Counted from the stretch's first letter, positions 26,603 to 36,115 are shown. The stretch is 64,000 nucleotides of DNA from Pseudogracilibacillus auburnensis (GCF_003201975.1 NZ_QJJQ01000009.1:1-64000), one strand, 5' to 3'. Notes: a model not told the origin generated them from the letters alone. Numbers and translations: made by a program.

Positions 26603-27568
26603 ATGGATATTGAAAAATTGCAAGATAAAATTTATGATGCATATTACTCAGAAGGTAATACGCAATTTAGAAAAAATGTACGAAAGAGGATTCACTGGGT
26701 ATGTAGTAATGCATTAGGTGAAGAAATCTTAGACATTGGTTGTTCACAAGGAATAACCTCTATCTTATTGGGGAGAGAAGGAAAAAAAGTATTTGGTATC
26801 GATTTATCGGAAACAGCAATCAATGATGCTAATGAAAATCTACAAAAAGAAGATGAAACAACACAGAAATTAGTACACTTTCAAAAAGAAAATTTGATGC
26901 TTTTCAGTTTTAAAGAAAAATATGATTGTGTAATTTTAGGTGAAGTGTTAGAACATATTAATGATGTCCAATCATTCTTTTCAAAGGCAGTTGCGCAATT
27001 GGAAAATAACGGAAGATTAATTGTGACTACCCCATTTGGAATAAACGATTTTATAGATCATAAAAGAACTTTTTATTTACTTGACTTTTTGAAACTACAA
27101 ACTGAACAGTTGCATATAACGGAAATAGAATTTTTCGGAAAATGGATAGGGGTAATATTTGAAAAAGGATCAAATATTACGAGAAAAGAATTGGATAATG
27201 ATCTACTTTATAGATTTGAAAAAGCAATTTATCAAATTGAAAGAGATTATATTAATAAGCAAAATCAATACCAAAAGGAAAATAAAATACTCAAAGATAA
27301 ATTACAAAAAGCACAAGATATTAATACTTCAATCAAAACAAACAATGATTTTAAAAAGAAGTTTCTAAATGAAAAAGTAGAAAAAGTTAAGATCCAAAAA
27401 GAATTATTAGAACAATATAGTAGAGAGCAACAATTGTTAAAGGAACAAAGGGAATTAAGTAGACAATATGAAATGTTACAACATAGATATAATAATATTA
27501 AGAACTCGACACTGGGTAAACTGACTGTAAAGTATTGGAATTTAAGAAACAGAAGGAGTAAGAAATAA
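26603..27568 (+). CDS. SAM-dependent methyltransferase with C-terminal coiled coil
   Basis: A 321-residue protein. Residues about 1-200 form a class I methyltransferase: EILDIGCSQGITSILL (motif I), VFGIDLSE (motif II), CVILGEVLEHI (motif IV) and LENNGRLIVTTPFG. Residues about 205-300 are a long charged coiled coil, and the end (TLGKLTVKYWNLRNRRSKK) is basic and amphipathic. This shape recalls WbdD-type chain terminators that cap ABC-exported O antigens and measure their length with a coiled coil; that role is inference. ATG 26603 with GAGG is chosen over TTG 26579. The stop overlaps the next ATG. Confidence 0.78.
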   Translation: MDIEKLQDKIYDAYYSEGNTQFRKNVRKRIHWVCSNALGEEILDIGCSQGITSILLGREGKKVFGIDLSETAINDANENLQKEDETTQKLVHFQKENLMLFSFKEKYDCVILGEVLEHINDVQSFFSKAVAQLENNGRLIVTTPFGINDFIDHKRTFYLLDFLKLQTEQLHITEIEFFGKWIGVIFEKGSNITRKELDNDLLYRFEKAIYQIERDYINKQNQYQKENKILKDKLQKAQDINTSIKTNNDFKKKFLNEKVEKVKIQKELLEQYSREQQLLKEQRELSRQYEMLQHRYNNIKNSTLGKLTVKYWNLRNRRSKK

Positions 27569-30261
27569 TGTGTTCTAAAATAATTCAAGATAGTTGGTTA
27601 GAAGTAATAAGTTCTAGAAAAGTCGATTTGCTTGTAAATATTAAAAAGGAACTCGATTTTTTAGAAAAGGAAGATATAAACGTTGATTTTAATATAAAGA
27701 ATTTAGATTATTTTGTGAGACAAAGTGAATATATAAAGTTAAAAGAACGTTATAGTGACAAAAATTTTATTGACAGAATAGAAAATTCTATAGAAAAAAT
27801 ACCGAAAAGCAATGGAACTGAATATTTTAATGAAATAAATGTTAGAATTGGATTAATAGCAGATGAATTCCTCTTTAATTCGTTTAAAGATGTTGCCAAG
27901 GTCATTTATGTTGATAGAAACAGCTATTCTACTCTTGAATTAGATGTGTTAGTTATTGCTACATCATGGAAAGGGATTAATGAAAATTGGAGAGGAATGG
28001 GAAATCCTAATAACTCCAAAATAAGAGAAGAGCTAGACAATATTATTTATTATTTTCGTTCTCAAGGGGCAAAAATAGTATTTTATTCTAAAGAGGATCC
28101 AACTAACTATCATAATTTTATTGACATAGCAAAAAAATGCGATTATATTTTTACAACTGCAATTGAAAAAATAAATGACTATAAAAATGATTGTAACAAT
28201 GATAATGTTTATGTATTAGAGTTTGGAGTAAATCCTATATATAATAATCCAATCGGGATCAGTGCTAATAATGAAAAGCTAGAAGGAGCGATATTTGCAG
28301 GCTCTTGGTATGAGAAATATCCTAATAGAATGAGGGACACTCGATTAATATTTGACGGTATTATTTCTGCCAACCATGATTTAAAAATAATAGATCGGAA
28401 TTTTAATAAAAACTTACCAAACCACTTATTTCCTTATCAATACTTAAAGTATATCTCACCAAGTATTGATCATTCAATACTACAGAAAGTATTTAAATTA
28501 TATCCTTGGACGATCAATTTAAATTCCGTTCAAACGAGTGAAACAATGTTTGCAAATAGAGTATATGAATTACAAGCCATGGGAAATTTAATATTATCCA
28601 ATTATAGTGTTGGTATTAATAATCTCTTCCCAAATGTCTTCATGGTCCAAAATAGTTCGGAAGTTAAAGGGATCATGAATAATTCGAAGAATAAAGAACT
28701 TTATTCACATCAGATGTATGGGGTAAGGAAGGTTTTAAAACAACATACAACTTTTCATAGAGTGAATACTCTTTTGGAAAAAATCGGTTATGGAAAAGAC
28801 TTTATTCCTAAAAAAGTAGTTGCCGTAGTAGTAGAAGATATAAGTGATTCCAACAACGCTGAGAATTTTGAACGCCAAACATTCGAACACAGACAACTAA
28901 TTACGGTTGAACAATTGCAAGAAAACTATCATTCTTTTGATTATGTTACGTTTTTCAATAATGAATATGAATATGGAGAATATTATTTAGAGGACATGAT
29001 TAACGCTTTTAAATACACAGCTTCATCATATGTGACAAAAGATTCTTTTTATGATGGTGATGATAAAGTATTAGGTGTTGAACATGATTATGTTAACAGG
29101 ATAAGAGATAAGTATAAGACCGTTTTCTCTACTGGAAGCTTTCTGGCAAAAGAATTAACAAAAATTGTTAGAGATTTTGAATGTAATAATGGTTATAGTA
29201 TAGACTGTCTAGAATTAAACACAGATCCAAAAAATGTAAGCGAAGAAGTAATAGAATTAAAATTGTCTGTTATTGTACCTGTTTATAATAACGGAGAACA
29301 TTTGTATGGAAAGTGTTTCCAAAGTCTACTACGTTCATCTATGTTTGAACAAATGGATATTATTTTAGTAGATGATGGTTCTACAGATAAAACTACAATA
29401 AATATGGTAGATAGATTAAATAGGTTATATCCTAATGTACAATTGTACAAATTTAATGATGGTGGAAGCGGAAGTGCTTCACGTCCTCGAAATAAAGGAG
29501 TTCATTTAGCTAAAACAGACTATATTACTTATCTTGATCCTGATAATGAAGCAATTAATGATGGATATTATCGCATGTTTAATGAGATGCAAAAAGACGA
29601 GGAACTTGATCTTGTCGTTGGAGATATAGTAAAAATCGACTTTGATGAAAAAAAATTAAATTATTCTCACTATGTGTTAAACAAAAATCCATTAGGTGTC
29701 ATAACAAATACATCTGAGTTTTTGAAAGATTCAAATTTGCGTGTGCAGAGTATTCAAGCATTAATTGTTAAAAAAGAAATAATACTCAAAAATAATTTAC
29801 AAATGATTGAGAAGGCAGCCGGACAGGATTCCTTATTTTTTCAAGAATTATTACTTAACTGTGAAAAAATTAAAGCGATTGATCTAGATATACACATATA
29901 TTATGCCGCGGTTAGTAATTCTGTAACAAATACAATATCAAAGAAATTTTTCGATAAGTACCTAGTTTTAGAGAAAGAAAGATATGTATTTTTAAACAAA
30001 AATGGACTGTTTAAACACTATATTTCAGATCGGTTTTCGGATTATTTTATCCGTTGGTATTTATTCAGAGTCCCAAAAATCCGAGAAGGAGAAGAAAAAG
30101 ATAGCTTAAAAACTTTATATCAAATTTATGAAATATACCAAAGTGAGTTGCAAAAAAAGGCTGAACCAATTGAGTTTTTTGAAAGATGTATGCATAATGA
30201 AGATTATTTGGGATTTATTAACTATTGTAAAAGCTATTTTGAAGCGGGTGATAACCATTAA
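27568..30261 (+). CDS. CgeB-type glycosyltransferase fused to a GT2 domain
   Basis: An 897-residue fusion. N-terminal about 90 residues are helical; about 90-410 are CgeB-like (SKEDPTNYHNFIDIAKKCDYIFTT; FAGSWYEKYPNRMRDTR; FANRVYELQAMGNLILSNY). About 415-555 is the YGEYYLEDMINA module shared with the 685-residue paralogue; about 567-897 is a GT2 family GT-A enzyme (LSVIVPVYNNGEHLYG, VDDGSTDKT, LDPDNEA as DxD-like metal site). The start codon overlaps the methyltransferase stop (TAATG). It likely extends the glycan with two activities. Donors are unknown. Confidence 0.78.
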   Translation: MCSKIIQDSWLEVISSRKVDLLVNIKKELDFLEKEDINVDFNIKNLDYFVRQSEYIKLKERYSDKNFIDRIENSIEKIPKSNGTEYFNEINVRIGLIADEFLFNSFKDVAKVIYVDRNSYSTLELDVLVIATSWKGINENWRGMGNPNNSKIREELDNIIYYFRSQGAKIVFYSKEDPTNYHNFIDIAKKCDYIFTTAIEKINDYKNDCNNDNVYVLEFGVNPIYNNPIGISANNEKLEGAIFAGSWYEKYPNRMRDTRLIFDGIISANHDLKIIDRNFNKNLPNHLFPYQYLKYISPSIDHSILQKVFKLYPWTINLNSVQTSETMFANRVYELQAMGNLILSNYSVGINNLFPNVFMVQNSSEVKGIMNNSKNKELYSHQMYGVRKVLKQHTTFHRVNTLLEKIGYGKDFIPKKVVAVVVEDISDSNNAENFERQTFEHRQLITVEQLQENYHSFDYVTFFNNEYEYGEYYLEDMINAFKYTASSYVTKDSFYDGDDKVLGVEHDYVNRIRDKYKTVFSTGSFLAKELTKIVRDFECNNGYSIDCLELNTDPKNVSEEVIELKLSVIVPVYNNGEHLYGKCFQSLLRSSMFEQMDIILVDDGSTDKTTINMVDRLNRLYPNVQLYKFNDGGSGSASRPRNKGVHLAKTDYITYLDPDNEAINDGYYRMFNEMQKDEELDLVVGDIVKIDFDEKKLNYSHYVLNKNPLGVITNTSEFLKDSNLRVQSIQALIVKKEIILKNNLQMIEKAAGQDSLFFQELLLNCEKIKAIDLDIHIYYAAVSNSVTNTISKKFFDKYLVLEKERYVFLNKNGLFKHYISDRFSDYFIRWYLFRVPKIREGEEKDSLKTLYQIYEIYQSELQKKAEPIEFFERCMHNEDYLGFINYCKSYFEAGDNH

Positions 30262-30268
30262 GGATGAT

Positions 30269-32158
30269 TTGAAATACCCTTTTGGTTTTTTATTAACAAG
30301 GGAAAAATTCAATAATAAATATAATTGGCATGAATTTAGTATTAATGAAGAATTGACACTTTATTATTCCAATAGTAATGAATTTTTTGAATTACAGTAT
30401 AATAAATCACAAATTATTGTATTAGGTTATTTTTTTGATATAAGAAATGGAGACCTAAGTAAAAACGCTATTATTAAAAACTTAATTATGTCTAGACAAT
30501 CAAACTATAATGATTTTTTAGAAAATTTATCTTACCTAAGTGGTCGATTTCTACTTATTTTAAATGCTAATGAGGAAATCCGGCTCTTTCATGACGTTGC
30601 AGGGCTAAAGGCAGTTTGTTACTATAAAGGCAAAGGAAGATTGGTAATCGGTTCGCATGATACCTTAATTAATGAAGCAATGGAACATAAGCTTAAAAAG
30701 CTCTACAATAATCCTAAAGAAGTTAGCTTTTCAAGTCATACACGTTTTGAATCTGTTGAAAAGTTGATTCCTAACATGTCGTTAGAAATAACTACTGCAA
30801 AAATTGAAAGATATTATCCTGTTGGAAAATATTCAGTTAGGTCAAAAGAAGAAATCAGACGCGAATTAATTTCTTATTTAAATGAAACAGTTAAATGGTT
30901 AAATAAATCTAATTATAAATTACTCCTCTCATTAACAGGTGGTGGAGATAGTAAAATGTCTTTAGCTATATTAAAGCCACTCATTCATAGATTGGAAACT
31001 TTCACATATTTAAAGGATACTACAAATGAGAGTAATTTTGTAAAAAAGACATTCCAAAATGATAAAGAAATTGTCGATTCTATTGTAAATAATTTGAACT
31101 TAAATCATAAATTTATTGAAATTTCATCGGATGAATCAACAGACTTAAGTGTTATAGAAACAATTAAGCATAATGTGTTTTCGAACCACCATTATAATTT
31201 AGCTAATGATTATTACCGAATATATGGAGGTGAAAATTATTTACATATTAGGTCATCTGCTTTATTTAATATTGGAAAATATATATTTCCGTTTGAATCT
31301 ATAAACGTTGAGGATTGGGATGTAGAAACAATTGCGAAATATGTACAAAAATGGACAAATATTGAGGACGAAGCAGATAATAATAAGCACGTATCCAATT
31401 TATTGGATTATGCGCAGTTAGAAAACTTTTATAATTATAATCCTTTAGAATTGTTATTTTTGTCATACAGGTTAATTCAATGGCATGGTGGAGTTGTTGG
31501 TGAGTCAGATATTGCATTTGATACAATATTGTTATTAAACGCTAGAAAAATAGTTGATTTAATACTTTCTTATCCAATCGAGGATAGACATAAAAACAAG
31601 TTATTTGTTGAACTTATTGATCAGTTATGGCCTATTTTAAATTATTGGGATATAAACTCACCAAATAATTTACAAAGTAAATATCTATCCACTGCAAGTC
31701 AATTAAAAAAGTATAAAAAAATAAATTCTAATCTAAGTGGACTGTCAGAACTAGGTCTAAAACTAATTAAAACATCCTCGACACAGCCGGAGAGAATCTA
31801 TCAAAAAATTACTAATGGTGGATTTTTATTTAAGTTCTCTAATAATAATATAAAAAAAAAAGAGTCTTATGAATTGTACATTAACTTTTTGAATTATGAT
31901 GTTAGGGAAGGATTACAGTTTAAATTGAGATTTTATTATAATAACCCAAACGGTAGAGATAAAATAACAGTTAAATCAAATTTATTTAAAAAACCAAGAG
32001 ATATTATAGATCTTTATGGTGAACATGTATTTCAAATTGATAAATTATCTGAACAAAAAGACTTATATATAAATATTGAACATCATTCACCTTCTAGTTT
32101 AGCTTCTTGGGTAAATGCTTCTAGGTTGTGGATAGGTGACTTTAAATTTGTTAATTAG
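30269..32158 (+). CDS. Asparagine-synthase-like protein lacking the N-terminal Cys
   Basis: About 629 residues. The N-terminal part resembles the glutaminase fold of AsnB (GYFFDIRNGD, YLSGRFLLIL, VIGSHDTLI), but no Cys follows a start Met, so it cannot release ammonia from glutamine in the normal way. The synthase PP-loop is present as LSLTGGGDSKMSLA (about residue 220). The last 110 residues look like an added beta-sandwich. TTG 30269, behind AAGGATGAT right after the upstream stop, is preferred; earlier in-frame starts (GTG 30248, ATG 30197) overlap the upstream gene. It might amidate a uronic acid of the glycan; this is inference. Confidence 0.65.
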   Translation: MKYPFGFLLTREKFNNKYNWHEFSINEELTLYYSNSNEFFELQYNKSQIIVLGYFFDIRNGDLSKNAIIKNLIMSRQSNYNDFLENLSYLSGRFLLILNANEEIRLFHDVAGLKAVCYYKGKGRLVIGSHDTLINEAMEHKLKKLYNNPKEVSFSSHTRFESVEKLIPNMSLEITTAKIERYYPVGKYSVRSKEEIRRELISYLNETVKWLNKSNYKLLLSLTGGGDSKMSLAILKPLIHRLETFTYLKDTTNESNFVKKTFQNDKEIVDSIVNNLNLNHKFIEISSDESTDLSVIETIKHNVFSNHHYNLANDYYRIYGGENYLHIRSSALFNIGKYIFPFESINVEDWDVETIAKYVQKWTNIEDEADNNKHVSNLLDYAQLENFYNYNPLELLFLSYRLIQWHGGVVGESDIAFDTILLLNARKIVDLILSYPIEDRHKNKLFVELIDQLWPILNYWDINSPNNLQSKYLSTASQLKKYKKINSNLSGLSELGLKLIKTSSTQPERIYQKITNGGFLFKFSNNNIKKKESYELYINFLNYDVREGLQFKLRFYYNNPNGRDKITVKSNLFKKPRDIIDLYGEHVFQIDKLSEQKDLYINIEHHSPSSLASWVNASRLWIGDFKFVN

Positions 32159-32530
32159 TTGATCTACATTAGTGATCAATTAACTAGGAATAAAATGATC
32201 GGAAAAAATAAATGATGGTTATAGCACTTTCAGGATGAGTATTTATAAAATTTTGGGAGGTTTTACATTTTTAGACTACGAATCGATCTCAATTTATTAC
32301 TACAAAAACGTACATGTTATTTACCCATAACGACAACTAGACTAATTGGAAATATGAGAAGCATCTGAAGCAAATCTTTTATTCCCAGATGGTAGGTTGA
32401 TCTTACGGTGAGTCTAATTGACTCTATGAAGAAGCATTTGGATAAAAGATCTGGATAGATTACTGGAGGCTCATAACTACAAACACATTATCAAAGCAAA
32501 ATACAGCAATTCTTTCTTTGAAGGTCAGAG
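32159..32530. other. Non-coding stretch before the YkuD relic
   Basis: No intact gene is seen. It may hold the decayed N-terminal part of the transpeptidase gene, but no frame can be followed. Confidence 0.35.
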
Positions 32531-32935
32531 AGAACACCAAAAGGTGCATTTAAATTAGTTTATTCATTTAGAACATCAAATCCCAGGAACGAGAATGACT
32601 TTTAAGAAAACTACGAAAAACTCGTATTGGGTTTCCAACGTGAATGATAAACATTATAATACATGACAAGAAAGAACGAGGTCTAGTAAACTTGATGAGC
32701 ATTTAATTAAATCCCCAGTTCAGTACATGTATGCGATTGTGATTAATTACAATACATATAAACCTATTAAGGGTGCTGGAAGTACATTTTTCTTACATGT
32801 AGAAAACGGAAGACCAAGAGCAGGGTGAGTTTCGTTTTAATACCTGAATCCAGAATGGTTTAATTAATGAGAGCATTCGATAATGCATGTATTATTATTG
32901 TAAATAAAAAGGAGTTATTAATTACTAGTTTATAG
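32531..32935 (+). pseudogene. Decayed YkuD-family L,D-transpeptidase
   Basis: Pieces in three frames join to a COG3786/YkuD-like catalytic region. RTPKGAFKLVYSFRTSNP comes first, a shift at about 32585 leads to GTRMTF...SYWVSNVNDKHYNT, and a TGA at 32664 stands where Trp is expected. YAIVINYN and GSTFFLHVENGRPRAG follow, then a TGA at 32826 stands exactly where the catalytic Cys of the 'TAGCV' motif belongs. After another shift the tail reads LIPESRMV...LMRAFDN. Wall L,D-transpeptidases cross-link peptidoglycan or confer beta-lactam tolerance; this one is dead. Confidence 0.75.
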
Positions 32936-32955
32936 AACTGTCAATATCGACCAGA

Positions 32956-32986
32956 AAAACACTCTTTCATGGAGTGTTTTCCTATT
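32956..32986 (+). terminator. Weak terminator-like hairpin
   Basis: AAAACACTC (32956-32964) pairs with GAGTGTTTT (32972-32980); the T tail is imperfect (CCTATTTT). Confidence 0.45.
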
Positions 32987-33012
32987 TTAACACAAACTTA
33001 TGTCCTAGTACA

Positions 33013-33041
33013 TTGTGTTTACTATGTATCAATAGTATAAT
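33013..33041 (+). promoter_or_regulatory. SigA-type promoter of the glucosaminidase gene
   Basis: TTGTGT (33013-33018) and TATAAT (33036-33041) with 17-base spacing, 45 bases before the ATG. Confidence 0.6.
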
Positions 33042-33086
33042 AATATGTGTATCAAATATTTATAAAAATATGGAAAGGGGTTATAA

Positions 33087-36000
33087 ATGATAAAAATGAA
33101 ACGTATTTTCACAGTATTATCACTAGCAATATTATTACTATTTTCTCAAGTTTTATCTCCTATCCCTTCTATTGGAGTTGTAAAAGAAGATGGGGAGATT
33201 AATACTGCAAAGCTATTTCAAACAACTGAACAAGTTGAATTAGATGAAGGCATAATCATCAATAAGGATACATATCTTTATGGAGAAATACAGGAAGAAG
33301 TAATCTCCTTCCAATATGCGGATACATTTGCAGTAATTCCTCTTCAAATAGTTAGAGAGGTTAGTGAAGATGAGAGTACTCCTACATTCCACGATTCTTT
33401 TGCACAAGAAAATAGTAAGCAATTTTCAAAAGACTTCCTATTATATTCATTAGAACCTAATGAAAACCCTCGTTTGGTAATTAATGAGGATTTAACATAT
33501 CCTATAAGTGAAAATGAACTTGGAATGGAAGTATTCTATTTAGGGAACATAGAATTCTATTTAAGTGAAGAAGATAGAATTGTAGCTTTTGAGAATTTAG
33601 TATCAGATAATACAGGTGAGGAAGAAAACAACGATAATGTAAAGGAGGAAGAGGATGAGGGTTTAGAAGAAGAGGCTAAAGACCCCGAAGAAGATTTAGG
33701 AAGTAATGATCCAATTGAGGATACATATCCATCTGAAGAACAAACTCTTGATGAAGATAATCAACATGGTGAAGCTGATACCACAGATGAAGTAAAGGAG
33801 AATATCTCTCAAGAAAGCTTTACAACTTCTAGTGCAATGCAAAGTACCGCGACTCGTACAGTAGATCCATGGAAAGGTGTATCTACAAATTATTTTAAAG
33901 TAACTAAAGATAATTTAGTCGTATATGATAACCGGAGTGGATCTTTAAAACCAATTGGAAAACTGGAAAAAAATCAAGTATATCCAAGGGTAAGTGATTA
34001 TGGTAACTGGCATCGTATTCAATATGGTAATATTTATGGCTATGTACGAAAGGCAGATACCGTTCCTGATAATGGTTTAAGCCTAAAAAATAAAAACAGT
34101 TCCTATAAAAATCAATCACGTTCATTCAAAGCATTAAAAAATGTTGTCGTTTATGATAATACTTCTGGTAAATTAGTACCGTATGGAATTATAGATAAAG
34201 GACAATCTTATCCAATTGCTACCGACTATGGTAACTGGTGGCGAGTTATTTTTGCAGATCGTATTGGATACGTCCGAAAAAGTGACGTAGAATCAGAGTT
34301 TATAAAAAGTGATAAGTACTTTAGAGCAGAGGGAAATATTGTTATTTATGATAATCGGAGTGGGTCACTTAAAAAAGTTGGAGAGTTGAAAAAAGGACAA
34401 ATCTATCCACGAGTAAGCGACTACGGGAACTGGCATCGTATTCAGTTTGGTAATTTTTATGGGTATGTCAGAAAGTCAGAAACTTCTGTTGCACTTGGAA
34501 GTAGTATAAAAAACATGAATAATAACTATAAAAACCAATCGCGTACATTTACTGCCTTACAAACAGCAACAGTGTACGATAATACATCAGGCAAGTTAGT
34601 CCCTTTTGGAACAATAGATAAAGGCACAACTTTTCCGATTGCCACAGATTATGGTAACTGGTGGCGAGTTATCTATGCTGATAGAGTAGGATATGTCCGT
34701 AAAGATGAAGTAAGAGCTACATCCAGTTCAACGGATAAATATTTCCGAGTAACTCAGAATACAGAAGTATTTGATAATCGAACAGGAAAACTAATTAAAG
34801 TCGGAGAGATTAACAAAGGGGAAACCTATCCAATCGTAAGCAATTATGGCAACTGGTGGCGCGTTCAATTCGGAGACATATACGGGTACGTAAGAAAGTC
34901 CCATACGGGATATGCTACTGGTAAAGAAATAAAAAATTTAAATGGTAAATACAAAAATTCAAATAATAAATTTATAGCAAATCAAAAGGTTACTATTTAC
35001 GATAACTCTTCGGGTAATTTAGTCCCTTTTGGTACATTAGAAAAGGGGACAGTCTATCCAATTGCCACAGATTATGGTAACTGGTGGAGGATCATTTATT
35101 TGGATCGAGTAGGGTATGTACGAAAAACAGAAGTAGACCTATATGGTGTGTCCTATACAAATTACAATTTAACTTTAAACCAAGCAGTAGATATTCAAAA
35201 GGATCCAGAACGGAACCCTAAGGTTTGGGCTTCACATGCTTTTGTTTATAAGGGATATATAGACAAAAATAATAGAGTAACCGCTAATTCACTTAATGTA
35301 AGAAATAAACCTAATTCAAGCGACAAGGATAGCAAGGTAATTGATAAGTTAGCAAAAGGAACCAAGGTAGAAATATTAGGAGAAATGAATAATTGGTATG
35401 CAATTAAAACTGATAAAGTACAGGAAGTTACTGCATTACCAGACCAGATACGTTATTATTTGGACCCTAAAAATTTTATGAATGATCCGAAACAAAAATT
35501 TCAATTTTTAGTTCTATCTAAACCAAGCGGTGCTTCCGTCACAATGCTTAATAATTATCTAAAAGGAAAAGGATCCCTTTCGGGTCAAGGAAGTGCTTTT
35601 TACAACGCAGCAAGAAACCATGGAATAAATGATGTATATTTATTATCACACGCTATCCATGAGACTGGTCATGGTAGCTCTACACTAGCAAATGGTGTTG
35701 AGGTTGGAATAAATAATAAAGGTGATTTAGAAGTTGTAACTGCACAAAATCGTAGCCAGTTGACGGCAATTAAAAAGACATATAATATGTTTGGAATTGG
35801 TGCAGTTGATACAAACCCATTACATGGTGGAGCCAAGACGGCATATGCAAATGGATGGTTTACACCTGCCCTGGCGATTGATGGAGGAGCCAAATGGATT
35901 AGTAATGGTTATATCCAGAACAGATTTAAACAGGATACGCTTTATAAGATGAAATGGAACCCACAAATGAAAGATGGAAACGCTTGGAAGCAATATGCTA

Positions 36001-36104
36001 CAGATGTTGCCTGGGCTTCAAAACAAGTTAATGCTATTTATAATCTTTATCAAGAACTGGGGATAACTGATTCATTAGAGTTTGATTACCCATCCTATAA
36101 TTAA
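33087..36104 (+). CDS. Modular secreted N-acetylglucosaminidase with SH3-like repeats
   Basis: A 1005-residue exported wall hydrolase. It has a signal peptide (about 1-28), then an N-terminal domain (about 45-175, with LDEGIIINKDTYLYGEI) that is shared only with the amidase at 44149. A Glu/Asp-rich linker follows (about 178-262), then six SH3-like modules of about 70 residues in alternating A (YDNRSGSLK...GNWHRIQ) and B (YDNTSGKLVPFG...GNWWRVI) types. An SH3b (about 725-785) and a GH73 glucosaminidase (about 800-1000) with catalytic Glu in HAIHETGHG (about 859) close the chain. ATG 33087 has AAAGGGG. It should cleave the glycan strands of peptidoglycan. Confidence 0.88.
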   Translation: MIKMKRIFTVLSLAILLLFSQVLSPIPSIGVVKEDGEINTAKLFQTTEQVELDEGIIINKDTYLYGEIQEEVISFQYADTFAVIPLQIVREVSEDESTPTFHDSFAQENSKQFSKDFLLYSLEPNENPRLVINEDLTYPISENELGMEVFYLGNIEFYLSEEDRIVAFENLVSDNTGEEENNDNVKEEEDEGLEEEAKDPEEDLGSNDPIEDTYPSEEQTLDEDNQHGEADTTDEVKENISQESFTTSSAMQSTATRTVDPWKGVSTNYFKVTKDNLVVYDNRSGSLKPIGKLEKNQVYPRVSDYGNWHRIQYGNIYGYVRKADTVPDNGLSLKNKNSSYKNQSRSFKALKNVVVYDNTSGKLVPYGIIDKGQSYPIATDYGNWWRVIFADRIGYVRKSDVESEFIKSDKYFRAEGNIVIYDNRSGSLKKVGELKKGQIYPRVSDYGNWHRIQFGNFYGYVRKSETSVALGSSIKNMNNNYKNQSRTFTALQTATVYDNTSGKLVPFGTIDKGTTFPIATDYGNWWRVIYADRVGYVRKDEVRATSSSTDKYFRVTQNTEVFDNRTGKLIKVGEINKGETYPIVSNYGNWWRVQFGDIYGYVRKSHTGYATGKEIKNLNGKYKNSNNKFIANQKVTIYDNSSGNLVPFGTLEKGTVYPIATDYGNWWRIIYLDRVGYVRKTEVDLYGVSYTNYNLTLNQAVDIQKDPERNPKVWASHAFVYKGYIDKNNRVTANSLNVRNKPNSSDKDSKVIDKLAKGTKVEILGEMNNWYAIKTDKVQEVTALPDQIRYYLDPKNFMNDPKQKFQFLVLSKPSGASVTMLNNYLKGKGSLSGQGSAFYNAARNHGINDVYLLSHAIHETGHGSSTLANGVEVGINNKGDLEVVTAQNRSQLTAIKKTYNMFGIGAVDTNPLHGGAKTAYANGWFTPALAIDGGAKWISNGYIQNRFKQDTLYKMKWNPQMKDGNAWKQYATDVAWASKQVNAIYNLYQELGITDSLEFDYPSYN

Positions 36105-36115
36105 TCAAATGAAAG

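Noticed and set aside
32664-32828. In-frame TGA codons at Trp and Cys positions as possible recoding (Sec or Trp)
   Set aside because: The same gene has two frame shifts and no SECIS-like element was seen; ordinary decay is simpler.
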